In this document: positions 38,863 to 52,756 of the stretch, piece after piece
Layout: every line of letters begins with the position of its first letter
Numbering within the stretch: the first letter of the stretch is position 1
Assembly: GCA_009760855.2 (NCBI GenBank)
Contig: WPIO01000230.1
Span: 62,001-126,000 of the forward strand
Direction of reading: 5' to 3'
Source: Cristatella mucedo
Lineage: Eukaryota > Bryozoa > Phylactolaemata > Cristatellidae
DNA length: 64,000 bases
Position numbers and translations under genes: made by a program
Notes under the pieces: model-generated
Databases searched by the model: none
Told to the model about the DNA's origin: nothing
Seen by the model: the letters and a program-made list of their open reading frames with translations, nothing else

Positions 38863-39122
38863 GCGCAGGCATTCTGCGCTCGGCGAACTCTCTGCTCTGC
38901 GGAGGGCGAATCTTAGTAAAGCCGAGCAGAGTGGAGCGCTGCCGCTGCTGCTGCTGCTGCTTTCTCCATTGGAAGCTTCGCTCCACGAATAGTAACGCGG
39001 CAGTGCGCCACCGGCAGCCATTGGCGGGTGACGATCGTTAGAGCTGGGTTGCCGGCGGCCCTAGAAGGAAAACCGGCGGCGGCAGCAGCAGCGGCGGCGG
39101 CAGCGGCGGCCGGAAGGAGCCG
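38863..39122 (+). repeat. GC-rich segment duplicated at 49648-50030
   Basis: From CAGGCATTCTGCGCTCGGCG through GGAAGCTTCGCTCCACGAA and GTTGCCGGCGGCCC to GGAAGGAGCCG, this matches 49648-50030 at high identity. The other copy has a longer GCAGCGGCA-type repeat. That copy sits at the breakpoint between Ly6 genes B and C. Confidence 0.9.
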
Positions 39123-39148
39123 GAAGCCGCAGTAGCTGCGGCTTCCGG
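39120..39148. promoter_or_regulatory. Perfect hairpin made of opposed ETS-like sites
   Basis: CCGGAAGCCGCA, a 5-base loop, then TGCGGCTTCCGG: two 12-base perfect arms. Each arm carries CCGGAAG, the core of ETS-factor sites. In a CpG-dense region, so a promoter element is possible but untested. Confidence 0.3.
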
Positions 39149-39546
39149 TCGCTTATCGCTCAGCGACGGCGATCAGCAGCGATCAGCCGCAAGCTGCGAT
39201 CGAGAGCTGCGATCGACAGCTGTGCTAAAAGGTTAAGTGCCGCGTTAAATGAACATATTTGAGGAGTGGTCAGATTTGCAGCCGCGTAACTTGTGCGGGT
39301 GAGTATTGGTCGCCTCCGAGAGTCCGCTTGCCAATGAGCGGCAGAAGATCAAACACGGCGAGCAGGCACGAGCAGGCGCATAGCGAGAACGCATGTACCT
39401 GCTAAATGTGCGTGCAGCATCTACGTATAATTTAACCTTTACATTTTGTATTTAACATATTCAGATACACATGTTAACGTATTTAAACATAGCTTATATT
39501 GCATGCCTTTGACTTAAATCGATCGTAGCACTATAATTTTAACGGT
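39149..39546. other. Unassigned
   Basis: GC-rich at first, AT-rich later. No feature recognised. Confidence 0.4.
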
Positions 39547-39554
39547 CAGATGTA

Positions 39555-39842
<288 letters not shown>

Positions 39843-40078
39843 GTCGCTGTCGCTTTCTCAAAACTTTTACCCTGAGTGGCCTCCCACTTTCTTTAAAGAA
39901 TAGTAGCGGACTAGTGCTCAGCAGTATGTCCGGTGTAACAATAGCCACAGCGCACTAAGCAATACTTATAATACTAATAATAATGTTGATGATGATAATA
40001 CAAATAATAGCAATAGAAATAGGTCGTTTGGATAGAGCCTCAAGTGAGAGAGAGAGAGAGAGGGAGAGGGAGAGAGAG
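39843..40078. other. Unassigned, ending in (GA)n
   Basis: (GA)n at 40046-40080 abuts the truncated 5' end of the next L2 copy. Confidence 0.5.
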
Positions 40079-40985
40079 AGGAAAACCGAACTGCTGCTCA
40101 TAGTACACCCTAAGCGTGTGGCTGGATTAAAAGCCTTTGCTGTTCTAATAGGTGATGATATTGTGCGACCTTCACCACGTGCTCGTAATCTAGGTGTCGT
40201 GATCGACAGCTGCCTCAATTTCAAAAGCTTCATTCAGAAGACTGCCTCTACAGCTAGCCATCACATCCGATCCCTATCCGAGATTAGAAGCTGTCTCCCA
40301 CAGTGGCTTGTAAAAAATTTAACTAGCTCTTTAGTTCTGTCTTGGCTTGATTATTGTAATTCCCTTTTGGCTGGGCTGCCAAAGAAAGCTTTGTGCCACT
40401 ACAGCGGACTATGAATATGGCTGCAAGGCTGGTCTTCAAGTCCCAGCGGTTTGAGCACGTGTCACCTCTGCTGAAAGAGCTAGGATGGTTGCCGGTTGAG
40501 CAAAGGATACAGAGCAAAGTTCTTACGCTGACCCACAAGGCCCGCCACGGCTTGGCTAATTCGTACCTAGCTGAACTGCTGCATCGGTTTCAGCCTGTTC
40601 GTGCCCTGAGGTCCTGTGTGGACAATAAATTAGCTGTCCCATTACTCCGCTTAAAGACAGTTGGCGACAGAAGCTTTAGCTCTGCAGGTCCTAGACTGAG
40701 GAACTCGTTTCCACAATTCTTACGCAACGACAACTACTCTGCAACTGCCGACTATGGCACATCTTTTTCAGCGGCCCTGAACTGCTACTTCTATGCTACT
40801 CACTACCTCAACTGCTCTCCTGACTCTGCTATGCTTCCCACTTTCTCTTTGTTGCGTGAGACGAAGTCTGTTGGCTACCGAATGAGTACCAAAAGACGCT
40901 TAGGCTGCGAGTGCGCTATACAAAACTCTCCTGTGTAACACCCACATGGTCTTTATGACTTTGTGGAGTTACTGACGGTGATACG
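40079..40985 (+). mobile_element. L2-clade LINE, 5'-truncated copy with intact 3' end
   Basis: Encodes [70 protein letters not shown] and KARHGLANSYLAELLHRF, then the C-terminus. One frameshift lies near 40395. It is the same subfamily as 22590-25403 and supplies the 3' end missing there. Ends GTGGAGTTACTGACGG plus (CA)n at about 40988. Confidence 0.9.
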
Positions 40986-43489
40986 CCACACACACACACT
41001 ATAGAGAGAGAGACAGAGACAGAGACAGACACACGGAGAGAGAAAGCTCAATCTCTCTAGCGAAGGCGCTTCACAGCTAACCGCAAAATAATCAGGGCCA
41101 AAAAGTGTGCGTCATGCCAAGCAAGCATTCCCGCACAGGAATTTACATGAACATGGCATTTGCTGCAACCCAAGCAAGCGTGTGGGCCATAGCCTCAGTT
41201 GTAAGGAGCTCACGTCGTGCGGCGCTTCTATAAGATGCCATTCTTTTACCGCGTCGCGGCCTTGACATTATCTGGCCTCGACGGCGCGCCGAATGACCCC
41301 CGTTCTAGTTATCGCCTATTGGGATTTTTGCAGTCTTCTCCGTTCCCATTAAAATGGTGCACCTTTAAGCCACGACACGGTGGCCGAGTCTGACGGCGGG
41401 TGAGGGAGCAGTGAGTTGAAACGCACCCCATGCACCGCCCCGCCCCCCCGCAAAAGCAGGCTCGGTGACCGTGGATGCCGCCTGTACGCGTACGTCCCCG
41501 ATCGTCAACACCGCGACATTAGCCTGTCTTTCTTCCGCTAACTGAGCTTTCGGAATCAACGTGACGATGCGGCTCTTGCGTTTTGTTGCTTTTGGGCCTT
41601 GCCGCCACCCTTCGCCTTCGCGAACGTCTCGCGCGACATTCGCCGCACGCTGCGCTCAAAATCCCAACTCAGCTTCGGGGCCAGCCGCAACCATCTGCCG
41701 ACGTGACGTCACGCACGAACGCATGTCCGGACGCTGACGGAGACGCCGTCGAATTTCTTTGATAAGCCTTTTCTCTCTTTCTTCGGCGGTTTCCCCCGAC
41801 GAACGGGAATCCAGCGCGCAAGAAAGCCACCAATGTCGCCGCCGGGCCTCGCGATCGAGCTGCGTCACGTCGTCGCTGTGTCCTCGGTGGATAGCGTTCT
41901 CTCGGGCGCCGAGGACGCATCGCGCCTGCCAGTGGATAGCTCTCGTTATTGTTCGATCAGTTGGCTTTTAAATGCCCCTGAAAAAGCTGGATCTCTGGAT
42001 TTGCTCGCAAAATAATATTTCGCGCAGCCAGAAATATTTTTCTGCTGGATTTTCGCTTGCATTCATTGCCGCATGCATTCTCCTGAGCGTTTTGTGCAAA
42101 TCACCGCGGCGCTGCCGTCGGTGACGTCATCGTCGGTGACTTGCTGACGAAAAGCAGCTTGGACGTCGTGATAGTAGCGGCGTCTGCAATTCTTCAATTT
42201 TTCGTAGCTATTAAAACTTTCCTCTTTCCTCTTGCACATTCACACCTTAGCCGTCAGCAATTTTGTTATGATGATAACGGCAACGCGTACGCGATAAGCG
42301 GCGTGTCGACTGTCACTTTTTGGGGGGCGCAAAATGCATATCGGTCGCTCGTGCTAGCTAGAAAGGCAGCCCTATCACAATTTTTCTGCGTTACGTTGGT
42401 CCTTCGGTGCGGAGCTTGGCGATTGAAAGGCGGTAGTCTACGGTTGAAAGTTGGCATGACCAGATTAAAGCAAGCCCGGAAGTCGACGGATCGTTACGCT
42501 CTCATTTACTTTCTCCTCGATCTTCCTTTCTCGCTTGCTTACCTCGACCTCTAACCTCTATTTCTCACAGACATTCAGAATCTGTTAGTGCCGTAGTGAG
42601 TCAGCTTCGGCGGACTGAGCAATAAATGAAGTCCGCTCCCGTTGCCAAGCCTTTCTACAAATAGCTTCACCACAGAAGAAATATTCAAAGAACGCACGCT
42701 AGCAAGCATATCGAGTCGAGAAAATTTCATTAGCTGTAGTAAATTAATATTATTAATTTACTGCAATAATATTTTACTACAATAATTATTAAATAAATAA
42801 TTATTTTAATTATAATATATTGTTATAGTAAATTACATAGTATTGTAATAGCTGTAGTAAAGATGCAAGGTGAGCTACCGCAGCTTTAATTGGGATGAAA
42901 TTTGTTTTAGGCTTTAAACGTGACAAACCGATCTGTTACACTTTGGCAGTCACTATTTTCCAGTGTTCCTATCTCAGTAATTATTAAGGCCAAATCAGAT
43001 AGTCGATCCTACCCCGTTCATGCTTTCAGATACGATAGCATTTGTTCAGCTTGCTAAAGGAAAGTTTACAACTGGCAACATATACAGCTGTGTTGGGGGA
43101 ACTTGCAAGGCAACCCTCGAATTCGGAAGCCTTCCTAGATAGTAATCCCAATAATTATAGAATGATAAAAGACGTATTCTCCATAATTGACAATGCAAAA
43201 CAAGAGTTTCCGGTCTTTCGTGCCGATTGGTGACTTGTGGCAAGAGTCCTTTTACGGTGAAATATTTCGTTTTACACGCATGTTTCATCAACGTCTGAAC
43301 CAGAGACGCCTCCGTTATCTAGACACTGCTTGTGGAGCTAAGTTCAGTCAAGTTTATTTGAAAGCTGCTCAAATTCCAATAAAAACCAAATGTTACAGGT
43401 GTATATGTGATTCGGGAAAATCTGCTGGTAATTTCTCGTCACGAAAAGTCTGTGTTGCTCTTCATAATTCTTGAAATCCCTTCGTTTTT
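40986..43489. other. Unassigned, mixed composition
   Basis: CA/GA repeats at 40986-41045, a CpG-rich part at 41370-42560, an AT-rich part at 42720-42860. A short frame at 43042-43233 has no recognised domain. No gene can be supported. Confidence 0.4.
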
Positions 43490-44834
43490 CGAGAGGTCAA
43501 CAACTTGAGAGAGTTATCAAATCATCTGCGTCCTTCGATGGATTCTTCGTTCAATTGCAACTTCCCACAATTCACGTGCCTTTTTTGGCATCCGGTCGTG
43601 ATTCGCGGTACCGGACTTCTTGAAGTCTGGGTTACTTAATCTCAACCGAGAGTGAAGGTCACAAGAAAAACCTTCTTAGGCGTTTATCTTTTAATCCTGC
43701 AGTCTTTTCTGACCACTGTCAATTATTCTTAAGATTCTGTATCAAAATGGCAGCTGAGCCGAAGAGTCAAAGCTTATAAAGCGATGTATGAGAACGCCCG
43801 CTTCAGTTTCCGTTTCAAATGCTACACTCGTGTCCTCAGGCAATTGCTCCGAAAGACTTGCAATGCTGTTCGGTCCACCATTGATAACTTTCCACAGCCT
43901 TCACTCTTGCACTCCACCTCGTGGCAGAGTCACGTTTGACAGTGATGGCTTCGACTTTCTCCAGTTCTTCGCAACTCAGAGTTGATGTCGAATAGAATTA
44001 CTACGTGCTCATTATTGGTCTAAAAATAGAGGCGATAACGGAAACTTCACTTGAAGCTTGAACTCCTGCCAGGTTCCTCCAGCTGTGGCAGTTTAAAACA
44101 AATTGTCTTTTCAATTCTAGACAGTATTCATCCTTTAGACATTTAACAGGTGGCCCGACATGACAGCTGCGTTATCGCAGCGCTGTGACCTGAAATATTG
44201 CAAAGAGACTTTGTGAGATTCGAGATTGTCTGACGATGAGAGACCTTCAATTGCTGCAGCGGCACGTTTGGCTCAGATTTAAAGAAATTCTATTAAAGAC
44301 TCTTTAAAGATGACTGGTTTGTCGGCAAAAACAACATCAACATATCTAATGACCAATGGCGGTGAGGTAAAATCAAGAGATGAGTCAAACCCAGGGTCGC
44401 AGTGTTATAAAATCAAGAGTTTGGTCAAACAGAGTTTCACATTGCCTCTTTCGCCATATGCCACCGAGTAGCTTGTCATTTACAGTGAATGCAAATATAA
44501 TGAGGAACTCATCTTAGATTTGAGGAGTCAGATGAGGGACTGACTTTGGAATCTTTCTGGTGTCGTACAACTGTGACTGCAGCAGGGGATTGTACTGAGC
44601 TGGAAGATTAATAAGGTCCCACGACAGTTCCAATGTTTTTCTCGCCATCTAGGCCAAGACTTTTCTGGTGACCATGCAAAGCCAGGTTTTCAAAAACCTA
44701 CGAAATCAACGTAGCTGAGAAATCTCTATAGGATTTAGTACCATCGCTGTTTTTCCGACACAATTTGCTCTTCAACAGCAGTTTCAACTTTACTTACGTC
44801 TGGAGGTTTCTCCTGCTTGCTTCTTTCCGTGTTG

Positions 44835-45600
44835 GGATGGTCTGACGGTGAGAAGGGCTGTTGTTATCATTTAAATTAGTTTGTATGGAAAATACGGTGA
44901 GAAGGGCTGTTTTTATTATTTAAATTAGTTTGAACGGAAAAGACGGTGAGAAGGGCTGTTTTTATCATTTAAATTAGTTTGAACGGAAAAGACGGTAAGA
45001 AGGGCTATTTTTATCGTTTAAATTAGTTTGAACGGAAAATACGGTGAGAAGGGCTGTTTTTATCATTTAAATTAGTTTGAACGGAAAAGACGGTGAGAAG
45101 GGCTGTTTTTATCATTTAAAATTGTTTGAACGGAAAAGACGGTAAGAAGGGCTATTTTTATCGTTTAAATTAGTTTGAACGGAAAAGACGGTGAGAAGGG
45201 CTGTTTTTATCATTTAAATTAGTTTGAACGGAAAAGACGGTGAGAAGGGCTGTTTTTATCATTTAAAATTGTTTGAACGGAAAAGACGGTAAGAAGGGCT
45301 ATTTTTATCGTTTAAATTAGTTTGAACGGAAAAGACGGTGAGAAGGGCTGTTTTTATCATTTAAATTAGTTTGAACGGAAAAGACGGTGAGAAGGGCTGT
45401 TTTTATCATTTAAAATTGTTTGAACGGAAAAGACGGTAAGAAGGGCTATTTTTATCGTTTAAATTAGTTTGAACGGAAAAGACGGTGAGAAGGGCTGTTT
45501 TTATCATTTAAATTAGTTTGAACGGAAAAGACGGTGAGAAGGGCTGTTTTTATCATTTAAAATTGTTTGAACGAAAAAGGCGGTGAGAAGGGCTGTTTTC
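44835..45600. repeat. 49-base satellite with 147-base (three-unit) higher-order structure
   Basis: About 15 units of exactly 49 bases (for example unit starts at 45091, 45140, 45189 and 45238). Three variants cycle in order: GTGAG...ATTTAAATTAG, GTGAG...ATTTAAAATTG and GTAAG...CGTTTAAATTAG. Confidence 0.97.
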
Positions 45601-46136
45601 ATGGGCAATTTTTCAAATTCCTTTAGCTGGCTAAACTTGTTTGCCAATTCAAGTAATGATCAAAAGTTCTGGGTCTACGTGGGAAGAGCAAATAACAGAA
45701 GTAATATGCCGACTGTTTTGAGAGAAAGTAGACACCAGCCAGGCATTGCTAAATGCATGCCCATTAGCAAGCGAATTAGATACCTCTTGAACTGAACTGT
45801 CCTTATGGCTCGACAACCTTTTACACCAAACGACCCTTCCTTGCACTCAATCAAGCTTGATCCTCGTGGTGCAAGTTAAGTTCAAAGCTGCTGCGGCATG
45901 ACGCTAAAACAGAGGTTCGGTCAAACCTCGGGTATCCAATATCATTCAGGGTCAGCACTTGGGGAGATGGCAGTAGATTCCGTACCTTCTTCCCTTTTGG
46001 TTAGTGCTTGCAACCCCCGTGGTCTAAATGGTGATGGCATTCGTAACCACACAGCGAAGCATTGTTTTTCACGAAGCTTTCACTAAGCAGAGCGCTCGCT
46101 TTTCCTGCCTCGCTTTCAGACTTCGCTCTCTATTCA

Positions 46137-46395
46137 TCCTCTTCCCTTCCCTTACCTTCCCTTTTCTTTCCTTCCCTTCCCTTACCTTCCCTTTTCTTTC
46201 CTTCCCTTCCCTTACCTTCCCTTTTCTTTCCTTCCCTTCCCTTACCTTCCCTTTTCTTTTCCTTCCTTCCCTTGGCTTTCCTTTTTTTCCCTTCCCTTAC
46301 CTTCCCTTTTCTTTCCTTCCCTTCCCTTACCTTCCTTTTCTTTCCTTCCCTTCCCTTACCTTCCCTTTTCTTCTCCTTCCCTTCCCTCGCTCTCG
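46137..46395. repeat. 30-base polypyrimidine minisatellite, about 8 copies
   Basis: Unit TTCCCTTCCCTTACCTTCCC plus TTTTCTTTCC. On the minus strand it encodes REGKG-type repeats in a frame continuous with the KKAKLKD segment, so it would make a Lys/Glu/Gly repeat if that gene were real. Confidence 0.95.
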
Positions 46396-46795
46396 TCATT
46401 TTCTCCGTCCTTCTTGCTTTCTTCGTCTGCATCAAACTGCGCCTCCTCATTCTTCCAGTGTCAACATCGTCAACATTGTTCTGGTGGTGTCTCCACATGC
46501 CTTCGCAGTCCTTAAGCTTTGCCTTCTTCATGAAACCCTGTAGTACATTGCAGGACTTGCTCGCTTCTGTTTCGAGTTTCTGTTTTCTGTGGTGGGCACT
46601 TGAACTGTCACAGCTGGAGGAACCTGGCAGGAGTTCAAGCTTCAAGTTAAGTTTCCGTTATCGTCTCTATTTTTAGACCAATGATGAGCACGTAGTAATT
46701 CTATTCGACATCAACTCTCAAATGCGCACAGTAGCCATAGTGACACTGCAGCTCACTGAGGCTGGTCCAGAGTAACGCTGACCTTCACACAGCTG

Positions 46796-47294
46796 ACGTC
46801 GTATTCTATAGACTATGGAATTGCTACCCAGGAGAGCTTTGCATAGCCCTCAAACAGCCTAAGCTGCTTTCAGTACGCATTCGAAAGCTAGCAGACTTCA
46901 TCGCACGCAGCAAAAAGATTAAAGTGAACCATAGCTGAGTCAGGATAGGCTGTGGAGGTAGTGATTAGCATGGATGTATCAGCCTAGGACGCTGCGACGC
47001 GCGAGTGCGACTCTCGCTCCGTCGGAGAGACGCCGTGAACAAGTCCACGTTTTAGCTGCGCCGCGAGCGTGCGCCGCGACGCGTTGGCTTCCGTCGACCG
47101 GGCCGAGGGCCTTAGAGACGCACACACGCTAGTGAGAGCGTCCGCGAGCTGCCGCATCTGAATCCATGGAGTCCGCGAAGAAAAATAAAAGGAAAAAGGG
47201 GGAGGGGAAAGGCCAAATCCACGCTTACACTAAGCGCCGCAGCTTCAGCCTCGCACCCGCCTCGACGGACCTCTGCTTCCGCCTCCGCTGCCAC
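46796..47294. other. Unassigned stretch left of the Ly6 array
   Basis: No gene recognised. The homology shared by the Ly6 units starts at about 47295. Confidence 0.5.
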
Positions 47295-47650
47295 CTCCGC
47301 CGCTACCTCCGCCGCCGCCGACGTCGCTGGCTAGCGATTCTGCTCAAGAAATGAAAGAAAGTGCAGTGCGGGCGTCATCGGTTGAACGATGGATCCGGAC
47401 GTACGGGTCTCTTTAGTAATCGCACAGCGAAGAGTTTTATTGATGGTCACGCTCTCCCTCCTCAACCACTGGGCGCCGTCTGGCGCGAGAGCAAGAGCGT
47501 CCGCCGTCTTAGTCGGCGTAGCTTTGTGGAAGAGTCACAGACTGAGGTTCATTGCATGACGTAACAAAGAGAAAGTTAAGAGCAACTCACCAAACCAATC
47601 ACCAAAGAGCGCGTCGCGGCGAGTGGACGCACGCGTACGAGCGCCTGGAG
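47295..47650 (-). other. Gene B 3' untranslated region, conserved with gene D
   Basis: Almost identical to 54175-54532 downstream of gene D and recognisably similar to 62860-63120 downstream of gene E, from the stop codon past the poly(A) signal. Confidence 0.8.
47436..47441 (-). terminator. Poly(A) signal of gene B
   Basis: AATAAA on the minus strand, about 210 bases after the stop codon, at the same place as in gene D. Confidence 0.75.
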
Positions 47651-48929
47651 CTAGCGTACAAGCACTAGAGCAGCAGCCAGCGCCACTGGAAGGAGTAGCA
47701 GCTGCACCGGAAGGAGCGATCGCGTCGCCGCGTTCCTTGTGGTGGTCGTAGCCGCAGGGCTTGTCGTCTGTCCCGATGCGGCCAGCGCCGCCGTCGTCGT
47801 CGTCATTCCTGCAGAGGTCAGCGTCGTCGTCGCAGGGACAGCAGCCACCGTCGTCTGCCCGGTCGTGGCAGCCGCTGCCGCCGTCGTAGCTCCTGCAGCC
47901 GTTGTCGTCATCGTCGTCTTCGTCGTCGTCTGCGCAGGTGCGGCCGTCGTCGTAACTCCTGCTGCTTGCGTTGTCGTCGTCTGAGCAGGTGCTGCCGTCG
48001 TCTGAGCAGGTGCTGCCGTCGTCTGAGCAGGTGCTGCCGTCGTCTGAGCAGGTGCTGCCGTCGTCTGAGCAGGTGCTGCCGTCGTCTGAGCAGGTGCTGC
48101 CGTCGTCTGAGCAGGTGCTGCCGTCGTCTGAGCAGGTGCTGCCGTCGTCTGAGCAGGTGCTGCCGTCGTCTGAGCAGGTGCTGCCGTCGTCTGAGCAGGT
48201 GCTGCCGTCGTCTGAGCAGGTGCTGCCGTCGTCTGAGCAGGTGCTGCCGTCGTCTGCGCCGGCGCTGCCGTCGTCTGAGCAGGTGCTGCCGTCGTCTGAG
48301 CAGGTGCTGCCGTCGTCTGAGCAGGTGCTACCGTTGTCTGCACAGGTGCTGCCGTCGTCTGAGCAGGTGCTGCCGTCGTCTGAGCAGGCGCTGCCGTCGT
48401 CTGCGCCGGCATCGTCGCCGTCGTCAAGGAGAAGGAGGAGGCAGCCTCGGTCGTCGCGCTGGCCAGAGCTACGAGCGCGCTGTTGCAGAATGCGGTCGTG
48501 CAGTAGCACGTGACGCTCGTCCATTTGGAGGCAGCTAATGCGGCGGTCGTCGAGTCCGCACAGCCGAGTGGTACGGACGCGTTGCTTGCGCAACGGCGCG
48601 TGTACGTCTTAGTGGAGCCTTAAAATCGGTCAGCGGTGGATGATTTCACAAGGCGCAGCAGACGCGGCCGCGGCCGACGAGCGCGCCCGTGCGCACGCGT
48701 TCGGCGAGATTTCGCCGATGAGGCCGCCGGAAGAAGGGAGAGCGCGCCGCGGCGTCTCGCTATCCCCGCGGCTCCGTACTCATGGACGGCGGATTCGCGA
48801 CGACTTTGGCCTCGCACGGCATTCCGGCAGGGCAGCTCGTCGTCGTGACGCTGGAACCATTCGGGTCGAACGGGTCGTTGCAGCCGCCAGCCTGGTTGCT
48901 GCACGAGTAGCACGAAAGGCCAACGCCCG
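47651..48929 (-). CDS. Ly6-domain, mucin-stalk, GPI-anchored protein (gene B; exons 48780-48929 and 47651-48618, first exon missing)
   Basis: Exon 2 (48780-48929) follows a TTTTCAG acceptor and begins AGVGLSCYSC; the donor is GTACGG at 48779. Exon 3 (47651-48618) follows TTTTAAG. Both junctions are phase 1. Together they give all ten Ly6 cysteines: CYSC, GC, SC, PC, RC, GC, CYC and FCN. A stalk follows with about 21 copies of a seven-residue TTAAPAQ repeat (21-base unit, 47977-48415), then a more varied Thr/Ala region, and it ends SLLPVQLLLLPVALAAALVL, a GPI-type hydrophobic tail, then TAG. The matching intron 1 continues only to about 49570. No signal-peptide exon is found before the next gene begins, so B lacks its own exon 1 and promoter. 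It is a 5'-truncated copy, unless spliced to exon 1 of gene C. The frame rich in DDGSTCS residues across the same exon is a shadow. Confidence 0.8.
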
Positions 48930-49371
48930 CTGAAAACCGAGCGAAACCGAGGCTGGCGTGCCAGCATGGCGAGCGGGCGGCACATCGGCTCGGCGATGTG
49001 CGGCGGCGGCGCGTCGAGGCGCGGCTGAGAGAGCGCGCGCGCAGACGTCGCTGGGTCGTCCGAGTCGGAGGAGCAGGAGGCCCTCCCTCGCGGCGTCGGG
49101 CGCCATCTCTGAACGATCAAGTCGCAGCACTGCCACCTGCCCGGCAAGCGTCGCCGCTGGTCGCCTCGCCGGAGCGGCGCGCGGCTAGACGAGCGCGGGC
49201 GCTTCGCTCCCTGGCCCGGCGCGCGGGCAAGCGCTCGCGCGCAGCCGCCAACGCCAGCTCCGTCGACGCCCGCTGCAGCTGGCGAGTTCGGCCACCGACG
49301 GAATCCGTCTGTCGCGTGAGCACGCGCCGGCCGCCGCTGGCTCGTTCGTGCGCTAAAGTCGATGTTTTCCG

Positions 49372-52364
<2,993 letters not shown>

Positions 52365-52601
52365 CGCGACGACGATGTAAGCCGTGAGACCGGAAGCCGT
52401 AAGACCGTTGCTCGGGTGTGCTGCGGTGGCAGCAGTGGCTGGCAGCGACGTGCGCGTGCTGGCGCGCTCGTCCGACAGGACACGGACACGAGAGGTGCAC
52501 ACGGAGGCGCACGCACGGAGGCACGGCTGCACAGCACCCGCTCGCTGCTCCGAGTCTGAGTCGGTCGCGTCGCAGCTCTGCGCTGGGCGTCGGTGAAGGC
52601 T

Positions 52602-52612
52602 CGATTAAAAAG
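52602..52612 (-). promoter_or_regulatory. Candidate core promoter of gene C
   Basis: CTTTTTAATCG on the minus strand, about 240 bases before the start codon in an otherwise GC-rich upstream region, and unchanged in gene D (57765-57775). A TATA-like box is possible. Within tandem copies, conservation is weak evidence. Confidence 0.35.
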
Positions 52613-52742
52613 GGCAGAGAGTGAAAACCTCTCCTTCCGGCGAGTTCGAGACCAATCGCTGGGCGCGCCGATACGCGACACCATTGGTGAGAGAGGTCGG
52701 CGGAGCGCAGAGCGCTCGCTGTTCTTGCTCGCGCGCTAATCG

Positions 52743-52756
52743 GTCGCCGGGCAACC
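52743..52756. promoter_or_regulatory. RFX X-box-like motif upstream of gene C
   Basis: GTCGCCGGGCAACC resembles the inverted half-sites bound by RFX factors (GTNRCC and RGYAAC). It is repeated upstream of gene D at 57906-57919. Confidence 0.3.

Larger units (their letters stand above)
43490..46795 (-). other. Old direct duplication, copy 2; probable decayed paralogue of 30745-33110
   Basis: Same order of minus-strand similarities as copy 1, but with more stops: the CTTGAGAGAGTT start at 43502, STSTLSCEELEKVEAITVKR at about 43960, a broken segment at 44460-44790, AALNLTC at 45880, KKAKLKD at 46530, and CACAGTAGCCATAGTGACA at 46727 (33038 in copy 1). Enlarged by the 49-base and 30-base tandem arrays, which copy 1 lacks. 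Confidence 0.5.

Noticed and set aside
41373-41426. tRNA-like A box (GGTGGCCGAGTC) and weak B box (GAGTTGAAACGC)
   Set aside because: The A box fits a Ser/Leu tRNA, but the B box is poor, spacing is too short and no cloverleaf can be folded. At most a tRNA-derived SINE relic.
44835-45600. CRISPR-like regular array
   Set aside because: The 49-base units are contiguous without unique spacers and the genome is eukaryotic; this is a satellite.
47966-48538. Plus-strand SSEQVLP and RRLSRCC repeat frames over genes B and D
   Set aside because: Antisense of the mucin repeat with no start context, domain or splice support.
47535-48593. 352-residue Asp/Ser/Cys-rich frame (DDGSTCS repeats) on the minus strand
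   Set aside because: Shadow frame of the 21-base stalk repeat of gene B. The TTAAPAQ frame is supported by Ly6 exons, splice sites and the GPI tail.
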